From: Molossus alvarezi
Lineage: Eukaryota; Chordata; Mammalia; Chiroptera; Molossidae
NCBI GenBank assembly: GCA_037176705.1
Contig: CM073886.1
Location: 93,386,001-93,450,000 of the forward strand
DNA: 64,000 bases
Direction of reading: 5' to 3'
How positions within the stretch are numbered: the stretch's first letter is position 1; every line of letters starts with the position of its first letter. Position numbers and translations under genes: made by a program. The notes beneath the pieces are model-generated. The model was not told the DNA's origin, did no database searches, and saw only the letters and a list, made by a program, of their open reading frames with translations. Below, one piece after another: positions 34,586 through 46,849 of this stretch.

Positions 34586-37500
34586 CTATTTTAGATAACG
34601 TCTCATACAAAGTATACTAATAACAGGCATCTTTAGATAGTTCAGTTGCTTTATGGTTTACCATATATAACCTGGATTTCATTGCCCCCACCCCTACTGC
34701 CCCACCTTTGGGAAAATAAGATAAACTTGATTCAAAACCAAGTGAACCAGCCATGAAAATCTAAACTTTGTGCGGTGACTCCTGGACCGTCCAGGGGTAA
34801 CGTGCTTCGGGACCCTTCCCCCTGATGCTCACAGTCCTGAGTGCTGGTTCAATTTCACCCGCCTCAACCAGACCCCACACTCAGCTCCTTCAGGGGCCTC
34901 CACACCTCCACTCACACCCAGCATTGTATTAGCTGCATCACCTGATTTAAGAATTGGGAGCTGGGGCCAGAACCATGGAGAGGGGTTCTCCTCACTGAGG
35001 GCACAACTTTTATCTCCTGCTGGTCTCTGTCTCCCCACACCCACCCACTCCCCCTCACTTTCTTTTCCTTTCTCTCCTCCCCCTCTTATGATTATGGCAA
35101 ACTCCTCTCCTTATCTCATGCAGAGCGGATTAATAATAACGTTTCTAGCTTGAATATAGTCTTGGGTCTCACCCTCTTCCCCAACTGGCTTGCTACAGTA
35201 TTGCTTCACCCAAATATATTCAAGGCTGTCTTTAAGAGGAATTCTAGTGAATAGAATTTTCTCTACCTCATTAAAAGTACATAAGTCAGCCCCTGCTTGT
35301 AACCCAGCCCCCCGGTTTATCTGACACATAACTGTGTGCTGGGGCAATTCCCTGAACTCCTTCCTCTGATGGAGAAGTAGCCCAGGAACGCTGCTTGCCT
35401 GGCGCAGCCACAGCTGTGCAGAAAACGGCAACAGGGTGGTGCAAAGCGATGCCACCCACATGAGAAGTCTTTTTTATTTCACTGAAATGCACCACTCCCC
35501 GGTGCAAAGCTCGCCGTTTCATCACCCAGCAGGGAGCCCATGGCTGCAGGCAGACTGTTTCAGCCTGTCTCTTCCAGACTTCCAAATTTTCTCAGCTCAC
35601 AGTCAGTATTCCCGCAGCCAAGGAGTTCTTACTTGCCACAGAGAACAAATTACCAAAATATTTGTGTCTCACCCAATTCGGCAGATCACAGAGGATAAAT
35701 GGCACATTCTCTCTGAACTTGGCCTCAGGAGTATGTCCATCATTCCCAGCGATCCTGGTGCCGGAGACAGCAGGATTCATGAACCAAGGACCCAGTGCCA
35801 CCCGGGTGTCTTGACTCTGCTTATAATTTCTTTTCTCTCCCCACTTGAAAAGGGATGGCCAAGGATCTTTGTATTTTCCCCTTTTCATGTCCCTTCTGTC
35901 ACTTTCCTTAGTCCCCAACAAGGTGCACTCTCCCCAGAACTCAAATACCAGATGGTATCCCATTATTTGATGAAAACTCTCCAACCTAGAGAGAGGATAT
36001 TGACTCTGAGCGTAAGGGCCCTCGAGTTATGTGATAACTTCAATTCGTCCAAGCTGCCTACTGGGCAAAAATACACCTCATGGAATAAATTTGTGCATCA
36101 GTGACTCCTGCAAGATGTCACCCTCCTCGTCAGATAACACAAAGTCCTGAGTTCCTTACACTTCAGCGCTCAAAAGAAAAATATCATAACATCTTAGGGT
36201 TTCCCTTTCGAGCCACCGAGCCTATCACTCATGTACGTTCTCAGAACTTCTTGTTGAGAAAATCCATCTACTCTCTGACCAAGCATTTCCCTGGGTCTAT
36301 TTGCAAAAGGACATTCTAATAGTATCCTATCTGAAGACACCTGCATTTCCATGATCCCTCCCTCGTGATCTTACAGGAATCTCTCTGTCCTTTGTTTGGA
36401 AATGTTCTTATTGTGGCGTCTGGTAAGTCTCGGGCTGAAAACAGGAGATTTATGAGCTGTCCTCCAGTTCCTGTCTGCTCTCTCCTAAGGCCACAACCCC
36501 AAAAGATCACTCACTGAAACGTGTCTTGGTGTCATCTCTGAAATTCTGCTTTTTAAGAACAGTCATAACGAAACCTTGGAAATAGCACTCGAAGGTTTCA
36601 CTCCTGCCATGCCCCAGAAGGTCACATGCTCTAATTCAGCTTAAAGGGACACTAATCATATTCAGCATGTGAGGAGAGAGGCTTACAGTTGGGGATGACA
36701 CCATCATTTGCATAGGATGTAAAAATGAAGGACCATTAATTTTATAGCATTAATTGAAGAGCAGAAGTGTTAGACCTCTGTAATTATCTTCAGTGAATAC
36801 ATTTCAAAGACATCTTCACAAATGAGGCTTGTGTGTGTGACTGAGCAAGGGTAGAGCTACCGAGACAACTGCAAGGCTCTGTGCTGTCCCCTTCAAGATG
36901 CATAGATTAATGAATCATTAAGTTAAAAGCTTAACTTAGATCTGAGTAGCTTCCCCTGTATGGAAATAAGCCGTGTGTGGATTCTGAGCTCCTAGGAGGA
37001 CATTCTGCCCAAGGGGTGTCCAGAGCTGCATGCCACATTGCAGAACCACTGCGACAGAGAAGAGGGGAAGGGGCCTGGCTGCCCCAGGACATGAGCTTGT
37101 CCCCACACAGCCTCTCAGCGCCCTGTGCTCCCATCTGTAGCACCCCACCAGAACTGGCACCCCCTCTTGCTCCTGATTGTGTCCTCATATCCTACCTACC
37201 TTCTAAATTTATCATTCTATATATTATTCCCACAGGCCAAATTCTCAGCAAAACAGCTGTGGACTCACATAGGTAAATCACACCAAACAATCACCGCAAC
37301 ATTAGCCACCTCACTGGTTTGCAACCCCAGGTCAGCATGGAAAGTAATATTTCTAAGGATTTAAATGGAAGATCAAAAAAAATTATTTGAGTGACTTCTT
37401 AGTCTCATAGCCAAAAGAAACAAAGTTGAATAAGGGGTGTAAATTTGGGGGTGGGTGGGGATGAAACAACTGGAAGCGTATTTCAGCTTCGTGATCATAA

Positions 37501-38049
37501 GCCACATGACACCAGGGACAAAAGCAGCGGCCACAGCCATGACGGGCCATCTTTGTTCCCCTCTGAGTCAGTGAGGGGACAGCAAGGGTGCCGGGGACAG
37601 AAGGACTGGGCCAAGGGTAGGTGCAGCTCCAGGTTTAAGAGCTCTCTGGTTTCTGGTAACTATCCTGATGTGCACGACTCATCACTTGGAAAAATACAAG
37701 CTACTTTTGAACCTCGGAGCCACAGACTCTCCCTGGTGTGTAACTTAGGGCTCCTGGGGGGAAGGGTTAGGAGACACTGGTGTAAATAAAGTGAGGCATT
37801 AGCTAATGAGGTAACATGATGCCTACACTCAGTATAAACGCTCCGGTCTCCAGGGGCTCCGCGGGAGTGACGGGATGGAGGGAATGCCAGGTACCATTGC
37901 GCGCAGGTGGAGGAGAAACTTGGGCTATATGGGCCTTTTGAGACATCTTATCCTTGGGAACATTTTCTAACATTGTGATATGCTTCTCTAGGTATAGGGG
38001 GCTCGCTCAGGATGGTGAAGTCTTCCACTAAATTCCTATATATACCTCA
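34586..38049. other. Unique non-coding sequence
   Basis: 3.4 kb with no confident repeat. A 222-codon + strand frame (35436-36104) has no recognisable family. 36640-36940 is AT-rich with an octamer and two dyads. Pyrimidine-rich at 34845-35110. No splice-consistent exon recognised. Confidence 0.45.
36906..36938. promoter_or_regulatory. Overlapping dyads in AT-rich candidate regulatory DNA
   Basis: ttaatgaatcattaa (36907-36921) is a 7+1+7 dyad. It overlaps a second dyad, taagttaa-aagc-ttaactta (36919-36938). An exact octamer atttgcat lies at 36706-36713, and two attaat words at about 36735 and 36749. These resemble homeodomain and POU sites. No expression evidence is available. Confidence 0.3.
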
Positions 38050-38420
38050 CAGCTCAATTTGTTCTTTATTTCAGGCTTTATTTACTCAGTTTGGTACTAT
38101 ACTCTTTTTTACTACTTTCTGGAGGCAGATTTTATATTCAGTAAACCTTACCATACATACAGTATGCAATTTGATGTGTTTAGATATATACATTCATGAA
38201 ATCAAGATACCAAACATTTCTATTACTTCCAAATGTTTCCTCGTGTCCCTTTGCAATCTCTCCCTCTCTCTACCCTTGTCCCTGGCAACCGTGGACCTAT
38301 TTTCTGTCACTGTAGGTTACTGCACATTTTCTAGAATTTTGGGTAAGTGGAATCATCCAGCATATACTCTTTTTTGGTTAGGCCTCTTTCATTCAGCTGT
38401 ATTGTATTCCTCAGCACCCC
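38050..38420 (-). repeat. Old L1 (L1M-type) 3' region, antisense
   Basis: Blocks 'gaaatcaagataccaaacat', 'ccaaatgtttcctcgtgtcc', 'ctttgcaatctctccctctc', 'ggcaaccgtggacctatttt', 'gtaagtggaatcatccagca' and 'cctctttcattcagctgtat' appear in the order known from antisense L1M 3' ends. Confidence 0.75.
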
Positions 38421-38984
38421 ACTGGAGATATTTCCCCACTTCCACACCAGAAACAGCTTCACGCACCAAGAAGATCATGATTTGAGAAGATATATATGCT
38501 ACAGACAAAGTAAACTTTGGGTTTTGTATGTAACCTTTTTCTGAGATGCTCAAGGAACTGTACAGTCACCCCATCTTACTGGTAAATAGGAATAGGATTT
38601 TCTTTTTGGAAGATGCACTAATTCTCGTAGTTTGTTCTTGTTCTGTGATTGAAATCTCAAGGACTTAGAAGAGCCTTTTTTAAAACAGTCTATACACCTG
38701 GGTGTGGAGCATTCTGACTTCAGTTTATTATTCCATAGAGTGGTGCATCCACTTTTGGTGTGGAATGTAGACTGAGTTGATGCATCCGTGAGTGAGAATA
38801 ATTTCCTTCATGCTTTTCTAACAGGTTGTTGGAGGAACTGGAAATGCCAAGTGGAGAGAATTGGGCTATGAGGTCTCAAAGGCCCTCCATCTTTCTTGAT
38901 TCCAAGAGGCTGAACAACTCACCCAGAGGTCACTGAGAAGCCACCTAAATGCCGAAGCTTGCTTAGGAGTTGCAGGTAAGACTC
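38421..38984. other. Unique non-coding sequence
   Basis: No gene or repeat recognised. Confidence 0.35.
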
Positions 38985-39410
38985 CTTCCATTGCAAGTGT
39001 CAGAAACTTAACAAAAAGTGATGTAAGCCAAAAACTAAAACAGAAAAGACGGATCATGGCTCAAATGGTTGAAATTATTTTGAGGGTGGACTGAATTGGA
39101 CCGAGGAGCTTAAATGTGCCTCCAGTGCCCAGGCTCACGCGCCTCTCAGCCCTGGCTTTCTCTGTGTTGCTTTTACTTTTAGGCAGCTCAATGCACGGGG
39201 TCCCCAGCAGCTCCAGGCATGCATCTGCCAGCTTAGGAGAAAGGAAATCTCTCTCCTAGTGTCCCCACCAAAGACTGGGTTTTAGTGCATCCCAGAGCAG
39301 GGGGATGGGTATGCTGATTGGTCAAAGCTGTGTTATATATTCACTCTACACTGGAGGAGGGAAGGACAGGTAGTTAGGCAACCACTAGTACTTGGGAGAG
39401 GTGGATTCTC
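38985..39410. repeat. Unclassified old interspersed repeat, copy 1
   Basis: It contains 'gcaagtgtcagaaacttaac', 'gatcatggctcaaatggttg', 'cagcagctccaggcatgcat', ggaaatctctctcctagtg and a 'gctgattggtcaaagctgtg' block. The copy at 51956-52580 shares the same general layout. I recognise the pattern as a widespread mammalian repeat but cannot name it. Confidence 0.45.
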
Positions 39411-39594
39411 CCCTAAATACTATTACCCAAAGAAAGGGAAATAGATGTCACACACATGACAAAAGATGCCCACTATAAGACATGGTTCTCTTAAAAATAT
39501 ATAGGGGGTCTCTGAGCATTCCTCTCTGTCTACCTACTTTTTCAGTCTTGTCCTATGTCTGGACATATCTTCAGCATTAAAAAAAAATTATAAG

Positions 39595-39790
39595 CCTTGC
39601 CAGTGTAGCTCAGTTGTTGGGTGTTGACACGTGCACCAAGAGGTTGCCAGTTTGATTCCTGGTAAGGGCACATGCCAAGGTTGTGGGCCAAATTCCCAGT
39701 GGGGGCATGCAAGAGGCGGCCCATCGATGTTCTCTCTCATAAATGTTTCCATCTTTCCCTCTCCTTTCCTCTTTCTCTAAAATCAGTGTA
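39595..39790 (+). mobile_element. VES-type bat SINE with target duplication
   Basis: Head cttgccagtgtagctcagtt (A box altered to tagctcag), B-box-like 'ccagtttgattcctggtaag', gcggcccatcgatgttctct and tctctaaaatcagtgtaaa, which has lost the aataaa signal. aaaaaaaattataag at 39580-39594 and 39791-39805 is a perfect 15 bp repeat, though its A-rich part overlaps the tail. Confidence 0.92.
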
Positions 39791-39805
39791 AAAAAAAATT
39801 ATAAG

Positions 39806-40289
39806 CAAGATTATTACACACTTCAAAGACTAGAAAATCATGATCTCTCACTTAAGGACATCAAACATCCTATAAAATTGAGATCAATCTCAGTGGGAAT
39901 TTGGATAGCAGTGTACAGGGCACGTGGCTTCCTGAGGACTCAACTTGCCTCCCATGTGCAAAGGAAATAAATAATTCTGTACCTTCCACTGTTGGAGATG
40001 GAGGTTTGGGGCTCAATTAGATCATCAACGGAAGTCCATTCTCTAATTCTATCGTGATTTCATATGTACTGGCTGGTTGATGTAATGTATTACTCAAAAT
40101 TAAATAATCTCATTCTAATTAAAAATGAGAGCTAACCACATGTGGTAAGCGACCTTATTTGTGGTTTGAATATCTTTCATATATTAGAGAAATTTTCCAC
40201 CTAGTGAATCCTGCCATCCCCTACATTTCCCAGTTTCTTCTACAAGACTTAGAATCAAACATTCTTTTATGAGATTTAAATTTAGAAGA
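39806..40289. other. Unique AT-rich sequence
   Basis: No exon or repeat recognised; many TAAT-like words near 40100-40140. Confidence 0.35.
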
Positions 40290-40690
40290 AAGAAATGTTG
40301 ACTAGACTCCGTGATGGGGAGAGTGGTGGAGAGATGGTCATGCTTCATAAGAAGCATGTCAGAAGTGCTAGCAGAGGCACCCCGTGCCTGGCATCGGCCA
40401 AGTGAGCTACAGAACTGCTCTGGGGACAGTGGCAGGAGGCTCTAGCTGCAGCAGGCTTGTGGTCATTTGGACATTGTTTATGGTTTCATACCTCTATATC
40501 TGATCTTCTGTGAACTACTTCTATGGTTTAATATATTATACATCTGCACATATTAGCTAAAGTAGATTCTGTTGTTTGTAACCAAGAACCCCTTGACCAA
40601 TACAGAAACTGGTCATGGGAGTGGTCTCAGGCTACACACACATAAAGAACCCTAACATGCTAATATACTGGTTCTGAGGGCAAAGAACAT
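40290..40690 (+). repeat. LTR-like end plus possible internal start
   Basis: The 3' part has 'gattctgttgtttgtaacca', agaaccccttgaccaataca, an LTR-like end. It is followed by aactggtcatgggagtggtc, which resembles sequence just inside old MaLR/ERVL elements. The 5' part is decayed. Confidence 0.4.
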
Positions 40691-41282
40691 GTGGAGGAAG
40701 GATACCATGAAAACCATCTACACCCACCAGACCACTTGCAGAAACAATGACAATAGCAGCTATTCATCTTTCTTCCTTGCCATGTATGCATACTATCTAT
40801 TCTTTCTTTCTTCTCCTTCCCTTACATTTTTTTTTTATAGAGTGTGTGGGTCGCACAGGGTGGTGATTAACTTTATATTTTAGTTTCTGGGGCACAGACA
40901 GTCAAGATGGGACAACTTGCCCCCAGTGCCACCAGTGCCCAGGCTCACTGAATTTTAGAAGGTGAACATCCCCTGGTGACCTGAACTTGGTGCTCGACAT
41001 GGAAACTGATAAGACATTAACTTGTTCCCCTTTTGAGGAGAGTACAAGTATGTTTTTCAATTGTACAAGGAATATGCAGTTGCATGAGGTTCTTGTAATT
41101 GTAGAAGCCTTTTGTTCTTGTGATTGAAGTTGTTTAGGATTTTGGTATGAAAGAAAGTTTGCAGGGTTGTTGAGCAGCCAAAGGGTAGATGTAGTGGACG
41201 TATTTTATGCTGTGGGTCCCCTTTTACTTTTGAATATCCTTTCAGTGTTTGGGAAATCTCCCGTCTTCCCAAGATGAGGTTG
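40691..41282. other. Sequence between two LTR-like pieces
   Basis: No viral coding frame is visible; frames are at most 76 codons. If the pieces on either side belong together, this would be a relic of internal sequence, but I see nothing that shows it. Confidence 0.3.
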
Positions 41283-41690
41283 GACACTTGCTTTTCCAGC
41301 CTCTTTTGCAGCTAGACATGAGTTTCCACAAATGTGACCTAGTTTCCACTAATGAGATATGCCATGTGCGGTTTCGCTTTGAAAGGGACTGTCATGAAGA
41401 AGATGATGCCTGAAGAGTATGGTCTGGCGAGGGAGGCAGGGACTCATTAGCTTTTGGAGGCAGCAGGGCCAGAGGTCCTGGCCATAGCATCCCAGGTCGT
41501 GTTGGCAGGGGCACCTATGCAGCCCTGGCACTGTTCGTATGCAAACCAGCCCAGTTTGATCCTGTGACCTCCTAGAAACTCTTTGGGCCACCACAATGTT
41601 TTTATTAAATTCCCTTTCCTGCTTCCACTAGCTATTGTGGGTTTGTTGTTTATAACTAAAGACCTTCAATGATATCTAGAGAAGCTTTAT
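41283..41690 (+). repeat. LTR-like old repeat
   Basis: 'tccagcctcttttgcagcta', a tgtgacctagtttccactaatg block, ctttgggccaccacaatg, 'attaaattccctttcctgct' and 'gtgggtttgttgtttataac' follow the layout of the LTR-like elements at 20.8 and 40.3 kb. Its end resembles the end near 40600. Confidence 0.45.
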
Positions 41691-42589
41691 CTGCCTGTCA
41701 CAAAGAAGAGCACAAAGAAGGGAATGTTCCTTTTCTGCAGATGTTGGCACATCCCGGTCGTGCCTGGCTCAAAGCTCTGAATACACATCAGGTGAAGGGA
41801 AGTGGTTCAACTTAAACACTCCTTTGCACAAAGGGTATTAGCGCAGCTGCGGTTTGCTTAGAAAACTTAAGAGTGTCCCATAAAGGGAGAGCCCATCTGT
41901 TTGGGGACACTAAATCTGCCTGTAGTCCACAGGATATCACACACCCAAAGCAGACACTCTAACTGCGAAGTCTAATTCCACAGACAAATCGTGTCTGCCC
42001 TTATGGCAGCCTAGTGGGATGCACTGCTGTGTCCAGGGGGCCGTGCGCCGGATTAGTTGGTGGCTGTTATGGGTTAAGAGGTTTGCACATAGTTTTAGTA
42101 AATCTGCATTTCCTACTGGCAGTGAAAATTCTGAAACAGTTTATCCCCAAAGGAAACAGAATGTATTTTTATTTCAAAACTGAAGGCCAGACCTTTAAAG
42201 GGACGTCAAGATTTCTAGCCAAGAATATTTGATAAGCCAGAATTCTAAGCATGCTTAATGAATTTGTTACCTATCAATCATGCACAATTGTAATTTGTTT
42301 TAATTTGTGTTAAAAATAAGGACTTGGATGGGTATTAGCCAAGCTGTCCAGTCCATCGAAACTCACGTCATCCTGGGTTACTGAACTAAAAAGATGAGAA
42401 TTATCCAAAGGAGAGCTTGCTTCCTGACTATTCACACGTACAAACTATCTTTCCTTTATAGCCCATTTTAATACGAGTGCCCAACATACCCCTGCTTTGC
42501 TGATACCATATGGTGTTGATGGAGGTTTATTTAGGTTCTGTGTTATCTGGGGAACTGAAAATTGACTGGGGAGTTAGATGAGCTCTTAT
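41691..42589. other. Unique non-coding sequence
   Basis: No gene or repeat recognised. 42240-42330 is AT-rich. Confidence 0.35.
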
Positions 42590-42720
42590 CTCCTGCTGGC
42601 TTCTTTTCTTGCTTATACTGCACTTTAAATAAATCGCTCAACCTCTGGGCCTCCATCTTCCCATTTAGAGAATGGGATCATCATGTGTTCTTTGCAGGCT
42701 CTTGGGAATCTGCGTGAATG
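42590..42720 (+). repeat. MIR SINE fragment
   Basis: 'aaataaatcgctcaacctct', gggcctccatcttcccattt, 'agagaatgggatcatcatgt' and 'gcaggctcttgggaatctgc' are sense MIR core blocks. Confidence 0.75.
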
Positions 42721-43904
42721 ACAAGGCTCTGCTGTTTGCTGGGAGGCTAGGAGCTGTCAGAGACAGATGCGCTGTGGTATTCCTGAGCAGGTAGCAACAG
42801 CCTGCAAGAGAAAGATATTGGCTTTTGCTGCACTCATTATTCAGAGAGCTCAAAGCAAGTGCCTCCCTTTTTCACATTTTCCTCCAGAGAATTTTCTGTT
42901 ATTTCCCAGGTATTAATCGAGGGTGGGCACCCACTTTTTGAATTCTCTAAGGCAGAAAGTGCTTCCTACTCTTGACATTGTTTATTTTCTTTTTTATTTG
43001 CTTTGTTCGTTTGTTTCCCAGGGGAGTAAGAGAGAGGGAACATGCTTTGCGGGTTAATTGTGTGGATGGCTAGGTGCATGCCTAGAACGGTCAGGCTGAG
43101 CTCGACCTGCTCGCTTTTCCACAGAGCTTACCCTGCAGGGCATGTTGGGGGCAATAAATGAGAAGCCCATTGCTGAGTCAGCTTCTCCATCCCGACAAAG
43201 TTGCCTAGGAGGCCTGATCCCACCACGGTAGTTACAGTCAAGGCCAAATTTCTGTAACAGAGACTCAGCCACATAGCAACTTATGGGGAAGGTTCTCTCA
43301 CCTAACAGTCCTGATGGGAGCAGGTCAAGATAGCAGGTGGCTCTTCTCCAGTCGTTCTGAGACCCGGGTGCCTTTGAGCTTGGTGTTGGTTTTATCCTAA
43401 GTACAATTCTATTCGACTGATACAGGGAGATAGAACTTAGGCTCCGTGTGGGGTGTGGGGCATTTTCATGTGTTGGTGTTTGGATGGGCCTGCAGTGAAG
43501 AGCTCCTGGGTCACGGTACAGTCTTGGAACAGCCCAGGGCTCCTCTGAACAGCACCAGGCCACTTCCTGTCCCGTTCTCCAACGCTCACTGACTGCAACA
43601 GCGAGGAGCTGCTGCAAAAATACTTCACCTTGAGACTTCTGTCTATTTTGATGGGAACAGAAACAGTTTCCAAGTTTTTTCCAGTGTTGTTTGATGACAC
43701 TTATAGACTGAGGCCTGGGGCAGTTGCCCTTCGGGCTCACCTCTGCCCACCATTGTCTCTTGTCCCCTAAGTGAACTCTCTGGGGACCTGAAGACGAGCA
43801 CATGATGCCTGACACGAGACGCCCAGGCTGTGGTGGGGGACACAGACAAGTGACTGTGAACACAGCTCACAGTGGTAAAGGCTCCGGGCAGGGACGGGCA
43901 GAGC
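42721..43904. other. Unique sequence containing a 269-codon frame
   Basis: The minus-strand frame 43054-43863 is the longest in the window. I see no known domain, signal peptide or membrane segment in it, and it spans GC-richer unique sequence. It also runs against shorter frames on the same strand. Non-coding is the more likely reading. Confidence 0.4.
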
Positions 43905-44235
43905 GCTGGAAGCATGAAGCTGGCCGCTTCCTTAGTCAGGGAAGAGCAGCAGGATTTCCCAAGGGGAAGGGAGGTCGAGCCCGGTTAGCCCGGTATAGAC
44001 GAGGGGAGAGGGCCAGAGGGTTCCAGGCAGAGTGACACTCACAAAGCCCTGGAAGTACAGTGGATCCCAACGCAGAATGGTTGGAATGAAGGAGGCAAGG
44101 GGGCAGGCGGTGAGAACCGAGCCTGGAGAAAGACGTAAGGGCCAGTTCTTAGTGAGCCCTGATTTGCCATCAGGAGTTTGGACCAGGTCCTGAAGGCAGC
44201 GGGAAACATTAAAGCCTTTTTTAAAGGGTATATTA
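43905..44235 (-). repeat. L2-type LINE fragment, antisense
   Basis: 'gagggttccaggcagagtga', cactcacaaagccctggaag, 'gaatggttggaatgaaggag', 'aagggccagttcttagtgag' and 'aggagtttggaccaggtcct' follow the antisense L2 3' region in order. Confidence 0.65.
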
Positions 44236-44298
44236 TGAACCTATTTGTGTTTTCAGAAGATCACTTGTAGGCAAGAGGAAGGGATGTTCTTAAATATG

Positions 44299-44442
44299 TG
44301 GTCTCATGTCCAGCAGTATCACACTCACCTGGGGTGCCACCAGGACTGCAGAGTCTTGGGCAGAGTCAGAATCCCAGGGGTGAACCCCACAAGCTTACAC
44401 TTCTTTAGAAGATCTTCTCCCAGAGATTCTGATGCTTACTAG
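44299..44442 (+). mobile_element. MER5-like hAT DNA transposon relic
   Basis: 'gtggtctcatgtccagcagt', 'atcacactcacctggggtgc', 'cagagtcagaatcccagggg' and 'gagattctgatgcttactag' are in the order of MER5A-type elements. No terminal repeats are preserved. Confidence 0.5.
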
Positions 44443-45439
44443 ACTCTTAAATGTCAGTAGCAGCAATTCTCTTAGGGCTGAAGGTCAGATAAAGTCATCC
44501 GTCCTAGGGACCCAGCAGTCACATGTGGCAGCAGATGCTGCTGAGGAGGGCCAGGAATCACGGGCCCCCAGCCTGGGGAATTCGGGGTCTCGGACTCGCT
44601 GAGAACTTTGGCCCTAAGAAACAATTACTGCAATTCCTCACCAGAGAAGCTAACTCAGGAAAGTCTGGTAGAAGAAGATAAGAAATAGCTGTCCCTCCTC
44701 TGGGTGGCAATGGACACTCACGGGGCCTGTCCACAGGATGTGGGCGTGGTGGGCACAGGCTCTGTAAAAATAGGTTCTACTCCAGGCCAGGAAAGTTTGC
44801 AGCTTGGAAACATTGATTGGTGGGTTTTAGCAATAGTGCTGTTCCTTCTGGCATTTTTTATTTGTTTGTCTTTTAACTAAGTTAAGTCAATATTCATCCC
44901 GTGGCTTGGAAAGTTGACACTGAAAAGGACAGAGGCATTTTGGTTGGTGCATCTGCAGTCTGCTTGCACCGAAGCAAGGTCAGGACGCTCCTCTCGGCCG
45001 GCCGGGCCTGGGATCAAGAAGCAGGGTGTGCAGGACTGGGACCACGCGTTAAGACTAGCGCAGCCTGGACGACGCACAAGAACATTATTTTCTCCTGCGG
45101 CAGAAATCACCATTCCCTGCATTTCTGCTGGGGAGATTGTTTTTGCTTTTGTGTGTTTTCCCTTTGGGTGGGTTGTTTTAGCATCCATGCTGTCATTTCC
45201 CTTGGCTGGGAACCCAAAGCCAGCTGGGGGCAGACCCAGGAATAGAAATGACCCTTCTCATCCGCAATCCATTGCTCCAAAAGTGTGCCCAGCTGCTTCA
45301 TGTCACAAGTAACCTTTTTCTAAAAAGGAAGAGGCCAGAGGTAACAAGGAGGCTTTCCAGAATATAGTTCTGCCCTGTATGCAACATTCACTACGTTCAG
45401 AATCTGGTTTGAATTGAGGAAGTTCTATGGGATCCTTTA
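44443..45439. other. Unique non-coding sequence
   Basis: Mutually overlapping frames of 103-132 codons near 44877-45312 on both strands indicate low stop density, not a gene. No domain recognised. Confidence 0.4.
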
Positions 45440-45690
45440 TTAGTTAGAGCAGTGTTAGCTGTGGAAACAGACAGACAAGCAGACCCCCAACATGCCGGGC
45501 AGTTGAAAGGAAACCATGGGGAATGCAGCATGGACTTTCGAAGTCCAGGCCTGGAAGTGGGACTCCTCACTTCTCCGAAATGAAATCAGTTCCATTCCAT
45601 CCCTAACTAAAAGCAGGCTGGAAAACACAGAACAAATTAGTTATGGTGAGCAAATAAGATGGCCGAGATTCCAGGAATAGTGTAACAAAA
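45440..45690 (-). repeat. LTR-like old repeat, antisense
   Basis: gttagctgtggaaacagaca, 'gacccccaacatgccgggca', 'cctggaagtgggactcctca' and 'aaagcaggctggaaaacaca' resemble the antisense of the family seen at 20.8 kb. Diverged; ends unclear. Confidence 0.4.
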
Positions 45691-45734
45691 GCCAGGGAAC
45701 TCCGACAAGGTCCCTCTTCACTTGTTACCTGCCA

Positions 45735-46215
45735 TTTCTCATTCATTCATTCTCTGTCCACTCCGTAAGCATCTATTGAGCTCTCGCTGTGCATGAGATG
45801 CTGTGCTAAGCGCTTGGAAGGAGTTTTAGGTGTACAACACTTGATGTGTTCCCTCAAGTAGTTCACAGTATAATGGGGGAGACAGACAAAAATGATGACG
45901 AACAGTGAGGTACATGCTGCAGTGGAGAAGAATAGAGAGAGAACATGAGCATACAGCGGAAGGTGCACCTCTTCGGACCCTCGGGGATGAATAAAGAGCT
46001 TTTAGGAACAAAGGGACAGGAAAGGCCTGTTCAGATGGGAAGCAGCATTGGCAAAGGCATAGGGCTGTGCGGGATCAGGGAATATTCACAGAATGCGGTT
46101 CGCATACATCCCAGGTCAAGTTCAGGGGCAGGAGAGAGAGATGCAGGAAAGGCAAAGGTGGGGAGGCAGGTTAGTAGTACATCACAAAAGGACTTGTGGA
46201 CCTGCAAGTATTTTT
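45735..46215 (-). repeat. L2 LINE 3' fragment, antisense
   Basis: It starts with the antisense L2 terminus (cattcattcattctctgtcc, 'catctattgagctctcgctg'). It continues through 'gtagttcacagtataatggg', ggagacagacaaaaatg, 'gaagcagcattggcaaaggc' and 'aaaaggacttgtggacctgc'. It is a well-ordered copy that ties this block series to the L2 terminus. Confidence 0.75.
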
Positions 46216-46849
46216 GTTTTTTATCTCTAAGCCAAAGACCCCCCTTTTCTCTAATTCTTCATTGTATTCCCCTCACTCTTCTCAGACACCAGGTTCAAGT
46301 TTGTGTTTCATATCCGTGTGCCTTGTCTCTGAGTATTCCGACATGAGGCTGTAGGTGTGACCGGATTCAGAACTCAGATTACAGCACCAGGAGTCGGTTT
46401 CTCTCCAGCTCCAGGCTGTGCCCTCTGCTGTGTTTGCAGCAACAGACCTGACCCGCAGTCTTTCCAAGGTGTCCACTCAGCAGGAGTGCCAGCTGTGCTC
46501 TCTTGGTGTGTCGTAGGGTTAGAAGGGCTGTGTGCCCATCCCTGAGCTATTTTCTTATGTTTGTAGTTATTTATTGTCTTTGTTGTGACATCCTAATCCT
46601 CCATCTTGCTGACATCTTGAATTAACATTTTAGCCCAGGAAATGTAACCCTCTGCTTAGCCCAGGCCTTGAACATGTTTTCCTACTGTGCTGGGAGTAGT
46701 GAGAGGTTGGTCATTCAAAGGAAACCTAGGTCTAGTTACCAGATAATGGGTGAATGAACACTGAAGCAGGGAGAAAAATCCTTACCCAGAATTCCACCGG
46801 GCAGACTATGCAGCCAACCTGGCCGACTGCCCGGACCTGAAACATGCCT
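46216..46849. other. Unique non-coding sequence
   Basis: No gene or repeat recognised. Confidence 0.35.

Noticed and set aside
44877..45312. Overlapping 103-132 codon frames on both strands
   Set aside because: Mutual overlap in several frames indicates low stop density; no family recognised.
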